A stretch of DNA of 64,000 nt, from contig JABANN010000006.1 of assembly GCA_013115125.1 (NCBI GenBank), forward strand, positions 1 to 64,000, written 5' to 3'. Positions within the stretch are counted from its first letter, which is position 1. Each line of letters starts with the position of its first letter. Source of the DNA: Perkinsus olseni (lineage: Eukaryota > Perkinsozoa > Perkinsida). The position numbers and the translations under genes are program-made. The notes beneath the pieces are model-generated. The model saw nothing but the letters and a program-made list of their open reading frames with translations. It searched no databases and was not told where the DNA came from. Of the stretch, positions 44,683 to 58,492 are shown piece after piece.

Positions 44683-47600
44683 ATGCTACACGATCTGCTA
44701 ACATCACTCCTCGGGTTGGAAGGGGATTTCGTTGTCAAGCCGATCAAGGCCAGCGGTTCACAATCAGGGGTGAGTTCGCGGGCTACCCTCGCGGCCGTTC
44801 AGCTGAGTATCCCATCCATTCAAAGCAGCCATTCCGAACCTGTGGAAGCGGTCTGTAGTCTGATAAGGCCCTCTCTTTCCTCAGGAACCCGATAACTACC
44901 CTTCGTTCGAGCTAGCCCCGCTAGCCTTGAGCAGGTTGTCTGACTCTCAAGTCCTCTCAATCAAGCCCCTACTCCATGTCGCCGGGTAGCATTCTCGAGG
45001 CGGGATCCTCCCCTCTTCTCTCTGAGTCGATCAGTTGGCGCTGGACATACTCTCTTCCTCCAGGTTGTATTCCAAGATTTCTGCTAGTGTTGAGGCTGTG
45101 CTTACCTCGATACCTGAACCCCAGCCGGAGCCTTATCATTACACACTGGCAGACACTATCGACTCGGTCGTGCTGGAGCCGTACAGGGACAGGATCTGTG
45201 AGATCGAGGGCGCCTTACTGCAGCACGATGGCCTCTTACCAGTCACTTACCTAGTAGCTCAGCTGCGTGACCAAACGGTTCTCCTCAACTTTTTCTCTAG
45301 TCTTCTCGACGATGCTCGGTCAGTACGGGGATGCGTCCTACTCGATCTTCTCTGGTCACGCTACCACATTCTGCCCGACTCTTCGCCGATCCGAGCTCCC
45401 CTCGGATTTTGCCTCGACGCCTTGGGCGAGCTCTTCTTCTCGATGCTCTCCAAGTGGATAGCGTTCGGGCAAGTCCCCATGGTGGCCGATGTGTTCTTCA
45501 TCGCACCGACCAGCAAGGACTACTCAGTTGTCGAAACGGAGTCCGCTGGCTCTACCGCTGTCGAGATTCATCACCATCTAATCCCAAAGGGGATCATCAG
45601 TCCCTCTCTGGCAGACAAGATACTCTTGTGCGGCTCAGCCGTGAGGGTCTTAGGGCTTTGCAACATCGTGGACGACACGAGCACGAACGCTGAGAATCTC
45701 AGCCGACTTCGACAGTTGAATGTTTTCTTCGACTGCACTGAGACGGGGGGCTTCAAGATGACGGCTCCCGGCTGCGTCCGGTACATAGAAGCCAGCGTGG
45801 AGCGTGCCCGAGCCCTCCTCAATGGCTGGCTGCGTGGAGCGGTATCGCCGACTCTCTTAGAACACCTCTCAGCTGTGAAGGGCCTCTACTTGCTGGGAGA
45901 CGGCGGTTTCTGGCAGACCTTTCTGGAGGAATGTGCGGAGTTGACAGTCGCGCGCAGAGGAAATGTTTCAGAGTGAGTTCCGACTCTGCCGCTAGGGAGT
46001 ATAAGGTTATCCTAGGCACGACTTGTCAGCGGGGCCGTGGCAGCTGGCCTTAGCGGAGCATTTCACGGAGACCAGCCACCAGGGGAACCTTGCATCGCTC
46101 CGTCTCCTCCCCTTGGGATTCGCCTACGCCAGCAAGCCCCTCTTCAACAGTAGTGCTCGTCTGGATTCCATCAGCTCAGCGTGCATCGCGATCCTACTGC
46201 TGCCTCCTTTGAGGTTATCGTATACGAATTACTGTGCTAGCGAATGCCCTCCACCACGCCGCTGATGACTTCAACCACCCAGTGTGTGGTCGCCCGCACG
46301 CAGCGACAGATCTGCGGGACTTACATTGAATGACAGTTACGAAACAGTCAGCAGGAGCCGTTCCCACTATTGATTGGGAGCTCGCCTGCAAGTCCAGTCT
46401 GTGTTTGGTCGGGACCGCCAGACTCAGCGGCCAAGGTAGCTCCGATCGCGTAAGACTCCGCGAACCCTTTCCACGGGTTCGTGCAGGTGTCGCTGAGCTC
46501 CTCCGTCTGGGTAGTAGTGGCCAGTGTTGGGCGACTAATCGTCAGCTGGTAGCCCGAGGAAGGTTCTCCACGGAAGTCGAGTTCATCGCGCCCGAATCAA
46601 GTTCGACGTCTTCCAGTACTAAGGAGGGCTCTATGAGGTGAGAAGGCCCATGACAGGCGCAGCAGTCCTGCATAACGCCTCAATTGCAAGGAATTATTCT
46701 CAGCTTCGTCGTTCTATACCAACACATCCACTCGCCGTCTGAGATCGTCGTCGGGTCAGCTGGATGGTCCCCTCAGCCCAATGGAAAACCTTGGTGAGAT
46801 CCTTCACTCTCCCATCCACGTATCCCTTCTGGGTTCGCTCGTCCGCCGAGTCATCAGAGGCGACTTCCGTCTTTCGCCCTCCTCTCCGGCAATTTCGCGA
46901 TGTCAGAAGTTCGTCCAGCTGTCCCTGAATTCATGTACTCCGCCTTCCCAACCTCCCTGGGCGTTGAAGTCCGGGCTGCACCGACGATGCTGGGCTCGTC
47001 CAAGACCACTGAGTTCGAGGTTAAACTCGTATTAACCAGCGAAGGTGGGCTCGTGATCGCAATTTCGCTTTCTCTCGTACTTCTACGACAGCGCCCCCGC
47101 GGGATCGATCCAATTGGATTGGGAATTTTCTTGCTGTCTTCAGGCAACCGTTTGCCTAGCGTGTTAGCCGGGGGAAAGTCGGTGAGCCCCGGATACCGCA
47201 CCACTGCAGATGACTCTTTCCGGACACACACTTTGAGTATAACAAACGACACCGTGAAAATCGACGAGGTGCTCGTCTGCAAGTTCCGGCTCCCGTCCTC
47301 ATCACCGATCATGGCGGATTCACGGAGCGGTTGGAAACTAGACGGGCTAGGTTGCTGCTTCCTGGGGATCTGTTCGACTGACTCCGCCAATGGGAATTCC
47401 TACCTGGAGATCTGCAAGTGGTCGCACACTCAACCAGGCTCGGAGTCACGGAGTAGTTCTCACGGGAGCTCATGGCTCGATCGAGTAGTGGTAGTCTACG
47501 AGCTTCCCTGGCCCCTGCCTCTGATCATTGGCACCGATGAGTTCACGAAGTACTCCGTCATACTGCGTTCTCTTCTCTCATTACGACACTCTGCCCTAGG

Positions 47601-48132
47601 ATTGGACACACTGTGGCAGACGCTAACTCGCCTTTCGCGCCGCCAGCGAGAGGCAAAAACACTTCCATGGTTGACCCACATCCTCGCTGTGAGGGCGCGG
47701 ATGGCCGCTTGGCTGTCCACCGTAATTCAGTACTTTACGATCGACGTTATCAGCGTTAGATATGCGGAGATGGTCAAGAAGGTGTCGCTTTCAACCACCG
47801 ATTTTGACGGGATAGTCCGAGCTCATCGCGCTTTCTTGGCCGACATACTCTCCAAGTGCTTCCTCGAAAGCAACGCTCGGTCCCGGAAGATTCGCTTGTC
47901 GATTGAGAAGCTCAGCCGAGCATGTACAAAACTAGCTGCCCTTGGGAAGCAGGGCATCTTTGATGACGCTTTGCCGAACGAACGACTCGGAAAAGCTATC
48001 AAGTCGCTAGAGGACAAGTTCGTTGTCGGAGTCCGTGACCTGATATCCCTTCTGGATGATATGCATCTGACCAGCAGCGAGAGAGCTCATTCGCTATCGC
48101 AGCTCCTACTGAGACTGGACTATAATGAGTAG
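44683..48132 (+). CDS. TUBGCP4: Gamma-tubulin complex component 4 (GCP4)
   Basis: GCP4 is a subunit of the gamma-tubulin ring complex that nucleates microtubules. The start MLHDLLTSLLGLEGDF matches the family N-terminus. Exon 2 (about 44884-44985) reads YPSFELAPLALSRLSDSQ. Exon 3 (45064-45972) carries the N-terminal GRIP1 part: YTLADTIDSVVLEPYRDRI, LLPVTYLVAQLRDQ, ADKILLCGSAVRVLGL and VKGLYLLGDGGFWQTFLEEC. Exon 4 starts at 46016. The long last exon has the C-terminal GRIP2 part: ELPWPLPLIIGTDEFTKY, LRSLLSLRHSALGLDTLWQ, MAAWLSTVIQYFTIDVI, AHRAFLADILSKCFL and the closing SQLLLRLDYNE directly before the stop, as in human GCP4. Between the two halves (about 46150-47470) there is extra sequence not expected in the family, part of it open in frame and beta-rich (contains SGWKLDGLGCCFLG). 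Exon structure within that insert is not resolved. Confidence 0.85.
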
Positions 48133-48162
48133 GCTGATGCCTCTTAGTCAACCAAGTGGCGG

Positions 48163-48564
48163 ATGTTGGTCATTCACAGGGTTTATACGAGCCCTCCACA
48201 CACTTCCATCAACAAACCCTCGAACGCCGATACTATCAGGGCAGAGAGCGGAGGGGACGGTGGGAGCAGTGGAGCTGGAGGTGCTCGGCCTGCTTCGAGC
48301 CGTAGGCTAAGGTCTTTGCTCGAGTGCTCCTCAGGGCGCCGAGTTCACGAGGTGGCCGCTCCGGCAGTCTCCGAGGGAACGACGGTCTCAGCCGTCCATC
48401 CCGACAATGTCGAGCTGCAACACGAACGATCAAACCACATCCAACGTGGTAGGAGTACTCGCTTGAACGTGTCGAATGGTGGCGCAGTAGGCTCCGGTGT
48501 ACTCAGCAGCGAGGACTACGGTAGTCGAAGGAGACCTGGAACGGAGACAAGCGTAAGGGGATAG
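48163..48564 (+). CDS. Low-complexity open frame, unknown
   Basis: An ATG-started frame of 133 codons begins 30 bases after the GCP4 stop. It is rich in Ser, Gly, Arg and Glu and has no hydrophobic segment or motif I can name. It may be chance or the first exon of the small gene after it. Confidence 0.2.
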   Translation: MLVIHRVYTSPPHTSINKPSNADTIRAESGGDGGSSGAGGARPASSRRLRSLLECSSGRRVHEVAAPAVSEGTTVSAVHPDNVELQHERSNHIQRGRSTRLNVSNGGAVGSGVLSSEDYGSRRRPGTETSVRG

Positions 48565-48736
48565 CCGGAGTACACCGAGTGGCCGCCACGAGTGAAAATA
48601 TTCTGGCTACATATAGTGCACCACACCATGTAGTCTCGCCACGCGTCTTGTCCCCACGTAGCACCTTGAAGGCTACGACTCTGCTGCTGGTCTTGGGGTG
48701 CCAGGAGTTCCAGGTGGAGCCCAGGAATCTGTTTCG

Positions 48737-49035
48737 ATGGATCCGAGGGAGATTCAGGAAGAGGCATCGAAGGTGCGGCGAGGATTGCTCCGTAACTTAG
48801 TCATGGGTTCCATCGCGCTTCAGACCCTCACTACGACTCATCGTGGGGGTCCTGGGCTTGATTCCATCAACCATTGGCCAGGAATCCATCAAGTTGATGG
48901 ATTCCTGGCCAATGGTTCATGATCCCGACGAACCCTCAGGTGCTCTCCGCATACGAGAAGTCAAAGGCCCTGTTAGAAAGCATTCGCCGCCGAAAGCTCC
49001 TCCGAGCGGCAGAAGAAGGAGGAGCGACCGAGTGA
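48737..49035 (+). CDS. Possible small helical protein
   Basis: Two stretches look coding: MDPREIQEEASKVRRGLLRN followed by LVMGSIALQTL (from ATG 48737) and, further on, NPQVLSAYEKSKALLESIRR ending at a stop at 49033-49035. Both are amphipathic helical. The 49-bp palindrome at 48869-48917 lies between them, and I could not find a GT-AG pair that joins the two frames cleanly, so they may be two separate pieces. Family not recognised. Confidence 0.3.
48869..48917. repeat. Perfect 24-bp inverted repeat with a 1-base spacer
   Basis: The left arm 48869-48892 and the right arm 48894-48917 are exact reverse complements over 24 bases, with a single G at 48893 between them. The left arm begins AACCATTGGCCAGG and the right arm ends CCTGGCCAATGGTT. 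Confidence 0.97.
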
Positions 49036-50152
49036 TGCCAACCTCAAATGATATGTTGTTTTTGCATGAACAATTACGCTTATTGATGAGTTTCATTCGG
49101 ATGAAAGAGCTGACGTTGAGTCTTACAGTCTTGGTCCGCTCCACCACCTGCGATGGAGGCCGTCAGCAATCCAAGCGGCGCTGAATCAGCGGTAAGACCT
49201 TCAGCTACCAACTCAAGTGGCTTCTCGGACCACCTCGACAGTATTTGCGGTGCAATAATGTGCTCTCAACCGTAACGTGCAGTACGCGGTGGGAGGCGAA
49301 GCTCTACGGTAGTTGCTCCCTACCAGTGACCTAAAGTCCCTCGACGAGGTTACACTTTGCATCAATGTGAGCACATGAGGAGCCCCTTTCAGCGGTTTAG
49401 CGGTTTAGCCTTTCGCGGATGGCTTATCGATTTGCCTCCTCCGCTACGGTGGGCATGTCGGCCTTATAAAAAGAGAGTAGGCATCATGATGGCCTCGGTC
49501 GGTAGGTTATCTATCGTACGTTGATCGCTTGCTCGTACGATGCAGCTGCAGCTACCTATGGCGGTTTGAAGTGGTCGTAGAACGGCTAGCGTGTGCACGG
49601 CAGTGCGTACGCGTAAAGGGAGTTTCAAAACTTCGTGAACAACTTTGAACTCTTGAAATTTCTCAATGACCGACCGTACGAAACTGAAACTTTGTGAGCT
49701 TATTGTCAATATCGTGAGGAACAAACATGGCGAAATTGGCATTTCCGTTCGTGCTCTCCAAGGTGTGACCGCCAAAAGAGTTCATCACGTCACAAGGGCC
49801 GTGGAACACTGAAATTTTTTTCCTTCGAATTGATCATGTCTAGGGGTTTCCGAGTCCGCTGATTAACGTGAGATAAGTTTCCAGTCTCGTTTCTCATCCC
49901 AATGCCTCTCAATCAACTCAAGCCGAGCGCATCCCCACCAGCGTGAGATGAAACTGACAGGACACGGCATGCTCATTGGTCCCAAAAGAGAGATTCTTCA
50001 TCGGATGATGACAATGATGATGATGCGATCGAATATTGGTCAGTCAGTCAAAAGATCTGCATTGTGCGCAGCCGCACCGCAGATTCGATGTGAGCCGAGT
50101 GCCATCTTAACGGGATCTTGAGTACCACCAAGAATCTAGCACTTCGTTAGAG
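49036..50152. other. Unassigned interval
   Basis: No gene is recognised. A 103-codon minus-strand frame at 49464-49775 has no motif, and the rest has frequent stops in all frames. Short repeats such as GCGGTTTAGCGGTTTAGC (about 49390) are present. Confidence 0.4.
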
Positions 50153-50413
50153 TCAGGCTATATTTACTGCGGAGCACAACTTGTTGTGTGTAGAGTAAAT
50201 AAGCGCATCGTAGGGAGAGTTTGGATATCTTTCGTGTGCGGTGCTGAGCTTGGCGTCGACGTCGAAGGTGTCATCTCCGAAGTCCATGGTTACATGGAGT
50301 ATGAGAATGCTGCCACAGTAGGTACCACTAGGGCCCGCCTCGACTTCAAGAGCGAGTAGACCAATGATGATAGCGGCCACCAAACGGCCAGCGAAGGCGG
50401 AGACGGAGCTCAT
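50153..50413 (-). CDS. Small secreted YCG-motif protein, short form
   Basis: The frame is 86 codons. It opens with a signal-peptide-like leader (AAIIIGLLALEVEA), then GPSGTYCG, ILHVTMDFGDDTFDVDAK and a short tail ending SAVNIA. The leader, the PSG-x-YCG motif and the VT-x2-F-x-DDTFD block align with the frameshifted gene at 9682-10072. The conserved C-terminal part seen there (ending LTLTNGGC) is missing, so this copy is either truncated or continues in an exon I cannot see downstream. The product is probably exported. Role unknown; lineage-specific secreted families of this kind are common in parasitic alveolates, but placing it in one is inference. Confidence 0.55.
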   Translation of the reverse strand: MSSVSAFAGRLVAAIIIGLLALEVEAGPSGTYCGSILILHVTMDFGDDTFDVDAKLSTAHERYPNSPYDALIYSTHNKLCSAVNIA

Positions 50414-52228
50414 GGATAGTATGGTTTATAAAAGACTACCGCTATGGACAACAGGAGCATGCAAATGGACTGCTGCAAGCAGTTAGCATCGAGTGGTTGG
50501 GCTGGGTGCACGGATTCTTCAGTGCTGCACGGCGAATCGGTACTGGGTGTAAATCAGAAGAGCTTGACGAGTGGCGCAGAACAAGAGGGAAATCTTGCGA
50601 GTGTGAAACTCATGCAGGTTAGTTGGAGCGACAGCAGGTGAGTGACAGAACGTTAGCACTCAGCGAATACCCAGCTAGTCTAAGTTTCACTCATCTTCGA
50701 ACTGATAGCCTTGTCTGAGACATGGTGTTCCCTTATGCGCCTACAGCTCCTTGTGCATGCGTGCATAGCTCATTTCCGCTGTGGACCAATATGCTCGAAG
50801 ACGTGATCGAGCCGTCTATTGATACTATCGGGAGTCGATGAGAAGAACTCTCGCGAACCATTCCCTCAGGCAGATCTGGGTATACGATAGTACTCGCACG
50901 CGGGCCGACAAGGTTACAGAGGGCCAGCAGCTTTTATACTCGAAAGAATTTTCGAACCAATCCTCTGGCGCAGATACACATGAGCTGAGCGAAAGTCTTC
51001 GGCGCCCGCCAGTTGCTGTCTACTTCGCACGGGCAAAGGTACCACCAACAGCAATTAGAGGTAGATAGTAACCGAAGTCGAAGTACACATAAGAATATTG
51101 CGGGCCCTAGAGCTGCTATAGCTTAATCAGCAGGGGCAGGTTCGGAGGGCCTCCTATCACACCCCGACAGAGTAAGCTCGGGATGAGACTTCGTCTACTA
51201 ATTCCGCGTTGAATCAACGCCATTGACTATGAATACCAGCGAGGCAGCAACACTGTTGCTGCAACAGCGTCAGCTTGATAAGGCACTTGCATCACTAGCC
51301 GAGTCAACTCACACAAGGATTCAGTGAGGACATCAGACCACGCCCCTTCGACCAATGGTTGTCCGACATGACTATAAAATTGCAGTGGAGCGACGCGGGA
51401 TGCACCAAGCTGGAACCATCATTTTTGCTCGACTCTGAGTTGTCCTTCGGGAGTTCAATTTGGATTGGGTGATATTTTCGAAGTTAGTGAATAAAAAGCT
51501 CGAAATCGCGATAGAGCTTCCTGTTTATCTACGGTCTTGGGACTCTCAATGTTGCCACATTGGAGTAAAGGACTTCGCCTCTGGGGTGTTCCATGCCGCG
51601 GCCCATGGCCCTTTCACCAACCGATCAGCCTCAGAGTCGATAGGGTTGAAAGAACCTTCCATCGAGGAACGTGAATCACGCGTAATCTGTGCACTCCGCT
51701 GCTTCGTAAGATTCTTACAGTAAGAATATTACCGAACGAGCGTTAAATATGTCCTCAAGCGAGCGGAGATTGTCGCTTGATCTCCGTCTTGCTATCCATG
51801 TTGCTTCGAGCTGAATCCATCGATTCAGTGATTTGATTGAGGACGTCAAGCCTCGACGGTCGATCTCGGTCCGAGTCCTCCTATGATCAAGTCCGGATAT
51901 TACCAATATTGAGTGGCGTGCCATGAGGGCAGCTGCACGTCGAAACCGATGTCGCACTGCATGCATGCGTCATAACTGAGCGTCCTGTTGGTTACCCTTT
52001 TCGGGCTCATCCACGATTGACTTTATACTTGAGGAACACAACTTCCTCATTCTCTTGCATGCAAAATGAAACCATGACGATTACGGAAGCATCAGCAGCA
52101 CCCTCTAGGCTGAATCGCCCTGAAATAACTCAGTAACATGCGTATCCGAAGGCTACACTACTTCTGCCGGTGCGGAATCTGTAGCCAGCATTTGGCTGAC
52201 ATGTTCACCCACGACGAAGTTAGGATGC
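50414..52228. other. Unassigned interval upstream of the MCM6 3' end
   Basis: I see nothing I can assign. Frames at 50838-51068, 51460-51723 (plus) and 51715-51966 (minus) are short and without motifs. Confidence 0.4.
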
Positions 52229-55986
<3,758 letters not shown>

Positions 55987-56180
55987 GCTGGGGAACTAAA
56001 CTTGCTGTCAACCCTGAACGAACCCTCAGCAGCATGCGACAACATTGACATGAACACAACGCGCAAGGCCACAGAAATTAGTAATCGGCATAAGTCATTA
56101 ACAACGCCTCAGGCAACTGCAAGGGTTATAATACATACTACAGGGAAGACAATACGCTTTGGACGCAGAGAAGAGCGCCA

Positions 56181-57524
56181 TCACTGAGAGACTGCCGCAG
56201 CCATTAGAGCCGCTCCCACACCCGAACCATCACTGCTGTGAACGGTATGGATGAGCGAGGCCATGACGTCACCTACAATCTTGCTGAAGGCCATCGCAAG
56301 ACGCTCTGGGTAATGATAGCCTTTGAGATAGAGAGAACCATCAACACCAATAGTCAGACATCGGGGCATGCCATGGTCCACACAGACTTCCCGCATGTGT
56401 CGCTTGTTCTCGCGGCCAATACCGCACTTCTCGGCCACAGCAGCCAGTCCAGCGGCACACAAGTTGGCACTTCTCTCAACTACCGCATCGCCAATGGTTC
56501 GGAAAACAATTCTAACCACCTCATCATCACACTCGAAGCCGTCCTCCTCCAGCGCTGCACACACGAACTTGGAGTCCAACGGTCCCTCGGTGAGGAAGTC
56601 AGGGAGCTGCTTGCCAGGCGAGTAGTCCTTGAGCACATCCAGACAGGCGAGTCGAGTGAGCTCACCGAGGTACATGCCCGATATCGTTTTTTCGTACAAC
56701 TGCTTGCCCGGGTTCGGCGAGGCCTCATCAACGGCACGGTCATACTCGTTGAGAACCTTCTGGACCTTCCTGAAATTGTATCCACCCCACTCGGTGTTGA
56801 CCACCAAGTTGCCGAGAGTAGGATCGGAGTAAGCGGCATTAGTACCAGTACCAATGATCATGCCTATCTTGCAAGTACCGCAACCTTCGAACTGATAAGC
56901 GCAGGTCATGAGAGTTCCGACGGTATCGTTGCACAAGGCTGCAACGTAGATCGGGACGCCTCGCTTCTCCATCGCTTTAGTGAGCAGGGCAGCGGGGTCC
57001 TCCCCAACCACCCCCGCAGTCGAGAAGCCTTTCGTCCACTCCACCAGAGTACCGCGAGTGATGGTCTCCTGGCTCATAGGAAACGAGAATGTGAAGCCAG
57101 CGGGGATGACGCCCTCATCCTCGAACTTGTCAGTCATCTCCTTCGCTGTGACTGCTATGAAGTCGAACAGGTCATCCGAGGTACTACTCATGACACCCTT
57201 CGGTATAGGCTTGCGGTGCTCGGCAACTTCCGGCTTCTCTCCGTGGCCGAGTACGACTCTGAGGACCCTGAGATAGGTTCCCCCTAGATCCAAAGCGTAA
57301 TATACACCCTTCTCATAGCCACGGGGGAGGACGTCGATGTGCGTGTTGAGCATCTTGATACTGGACACGTCCGAAGGAGCTCCAAGGCCCTCACCGGCCT
57401 CCCAGCCAGCCCGCATTTCACGCAGAAAATCATCTTTCATCTCTACCAGCGTCGGGGCCGGTACGTCGAACTTGTCCAAGACCTCATCCAGACGCTGAGA
57501 CACTGCCGAGTTGGAATCGGTCAT
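56181..57524 (-). CDS. Hexokinase, copy 1
   Basis: An ATP-dependent hexokinase that phosphorylates glucose at the entry to glycolysis, encoded in one uninterrupted exon of 447 codons. I take the ATG at 57524, which makes it the same length as copy 2; a longer reading would need a non-ATG start. Key blocks are YALDLGGTYLRVLRVVLG (phosphate 1, about residue 80), FTFSFPMSQETI, WTKGF, ALCNDTVGTLMTCAY (catalytic Asp in NDT), GMIIGTGTNAAYSDP (phosphate 2), NTEWGGYNF and SSDGSGVGAAL near the C-terminus. It starts about 970 bases downstream of copy 2 and stops about 195 bases upstream of MCM6, all on the minus strand. It lacks introns, unlike nearly every neighbour. Copy 1 differs from copy 2 at many residues but keeps all catalytic ones. 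No organelle-targeting leader is evident. Confidence 0.95.
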   Translation of the reverse strand: MTDSNSAVSQRLDEVLDKFDVPAPTLVEMKDDFLREMRAGWEAGEGLGAPSDVSSIKMLNTHIDVLPRGYEKGVYYALDLGGTYLRVLRVVLGHGEKPEVAEHRKPIPKGVMSSTSDDLFDFIAVTAKEMTDKFEDEGVIPAGFTFSFPMSQETITRGTLVEWTKGFSTAGVVGEDPAALLTKAMEKRGVPIYVAALCNDTVGTLMTCAYQFEGCGTCKIGMIIGTGTNAAYSDPTLGNLVVNTEWGGYNFRKVQKVLNEYDRAVDEASPNPGKQLYEKTISGMYLGELTRLACLDVLKDYSPGKQLPDFLTEGPLDSKFVCAALEEDGFECDDEVVRIVFRTIGDAVVERSANLCAAGLAAVAEKCGIGRENKRHMREVCVDHGMPRCLTIGVDGSLYLKGYHYPERLAMAFSKIVGDVMASLIHTVHSSDGSGVGAALMAAAVSQ

Positions 57525-58492
57525 TAACCGTAAAGAGAGTAAAACTCGCCTGCCCAATGAGATGAAGATTCAGATAAAACAAGAATGAGCGTTCTGCGCG
57601 ATAGCTACTATCAGACTCGTAAACACACCCTCTCCAACGGCCATCCTCAGCGGTCCACTCAGCAAGACTATCAGCATATAGGGCTTGGAAACCGCGAAGG
57701 AGCAACTACGTCGATCGGCGCTGAATGATATTATCACAGGACTAGCATGGCCAGATATCGTTGCACGTATATTTCTCTGTGCGTACTCTCTTAACAGCAG
57801 CCACCCGCCTGATGATGTAACTCCTACGGTACAATATCCGATTGACGAGCAGTTTCGCATGAAGCTAGCTGCTCCGAAAAGTCGCACAGCTGATCTAGCC
57901 CGACCGTGTTGCACAACAAGAGCAAACCCTTCTCATTAACACAACCTCCAACACAACTCTGAAGTGGCACTTGGTAAGATGATGAATGTACGGTCTCTGA
58001 TGATGACATCCTACACGTTAGACGAGCGCTAACGAAGAAGTGATGTTGTTCAATGGGGATCGCAGTAGTAGCAGCAGCAGTAGTACTTATACGACTCTTT
58101 ACTATAAACAAACAAGAGTAACAGATGTCCGCTGACTGAGAGAAGGAGGGCCGACGTCATTCAAGTTGTCAACTACATGAACAGCGGCAACATCAGCCAC
58201 CTTTTAGCGAAGATACGGACTGAGTGCAGTAGGCAGGTAACTTTACCATCGCCATAACAGCTGATAAGACGGCACACATCCGAGGGAAACCATGGTACTA
58301 CTATTTAAGCGGAGATGTAGATAAATTACAAGAGTACAACATTATCCTGATCAACAGTGATGGCCTGATGATCAAGCTAACACAATCTATCGCCAGTTAC
58401 AGTACTCAACTAGGGACACACTGATCATCATCAACCCCCACCACCACCACAATGATGGTGATAAGAGTAGACGATCAGGCATTCCTTAAAAT
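57525..58492. other. Spacer between the two hexokinase genes
   Basis: No gene is seen. The part near 58060-58100 is a GTAGTAGCAGCAGCAG-type simple repeat, and a CCACCACCACCA run lies near 58440. It must contain the promoter of copy 1, but I recognise no element with confidence. Confidence 0.5.

Noticed and set aside
56238-57287. A 349-codon plus-strand frame
   Set aside because: It lies antisense to hexokinase copy 1, which has all catalytic motifs; the antisense frame has none.
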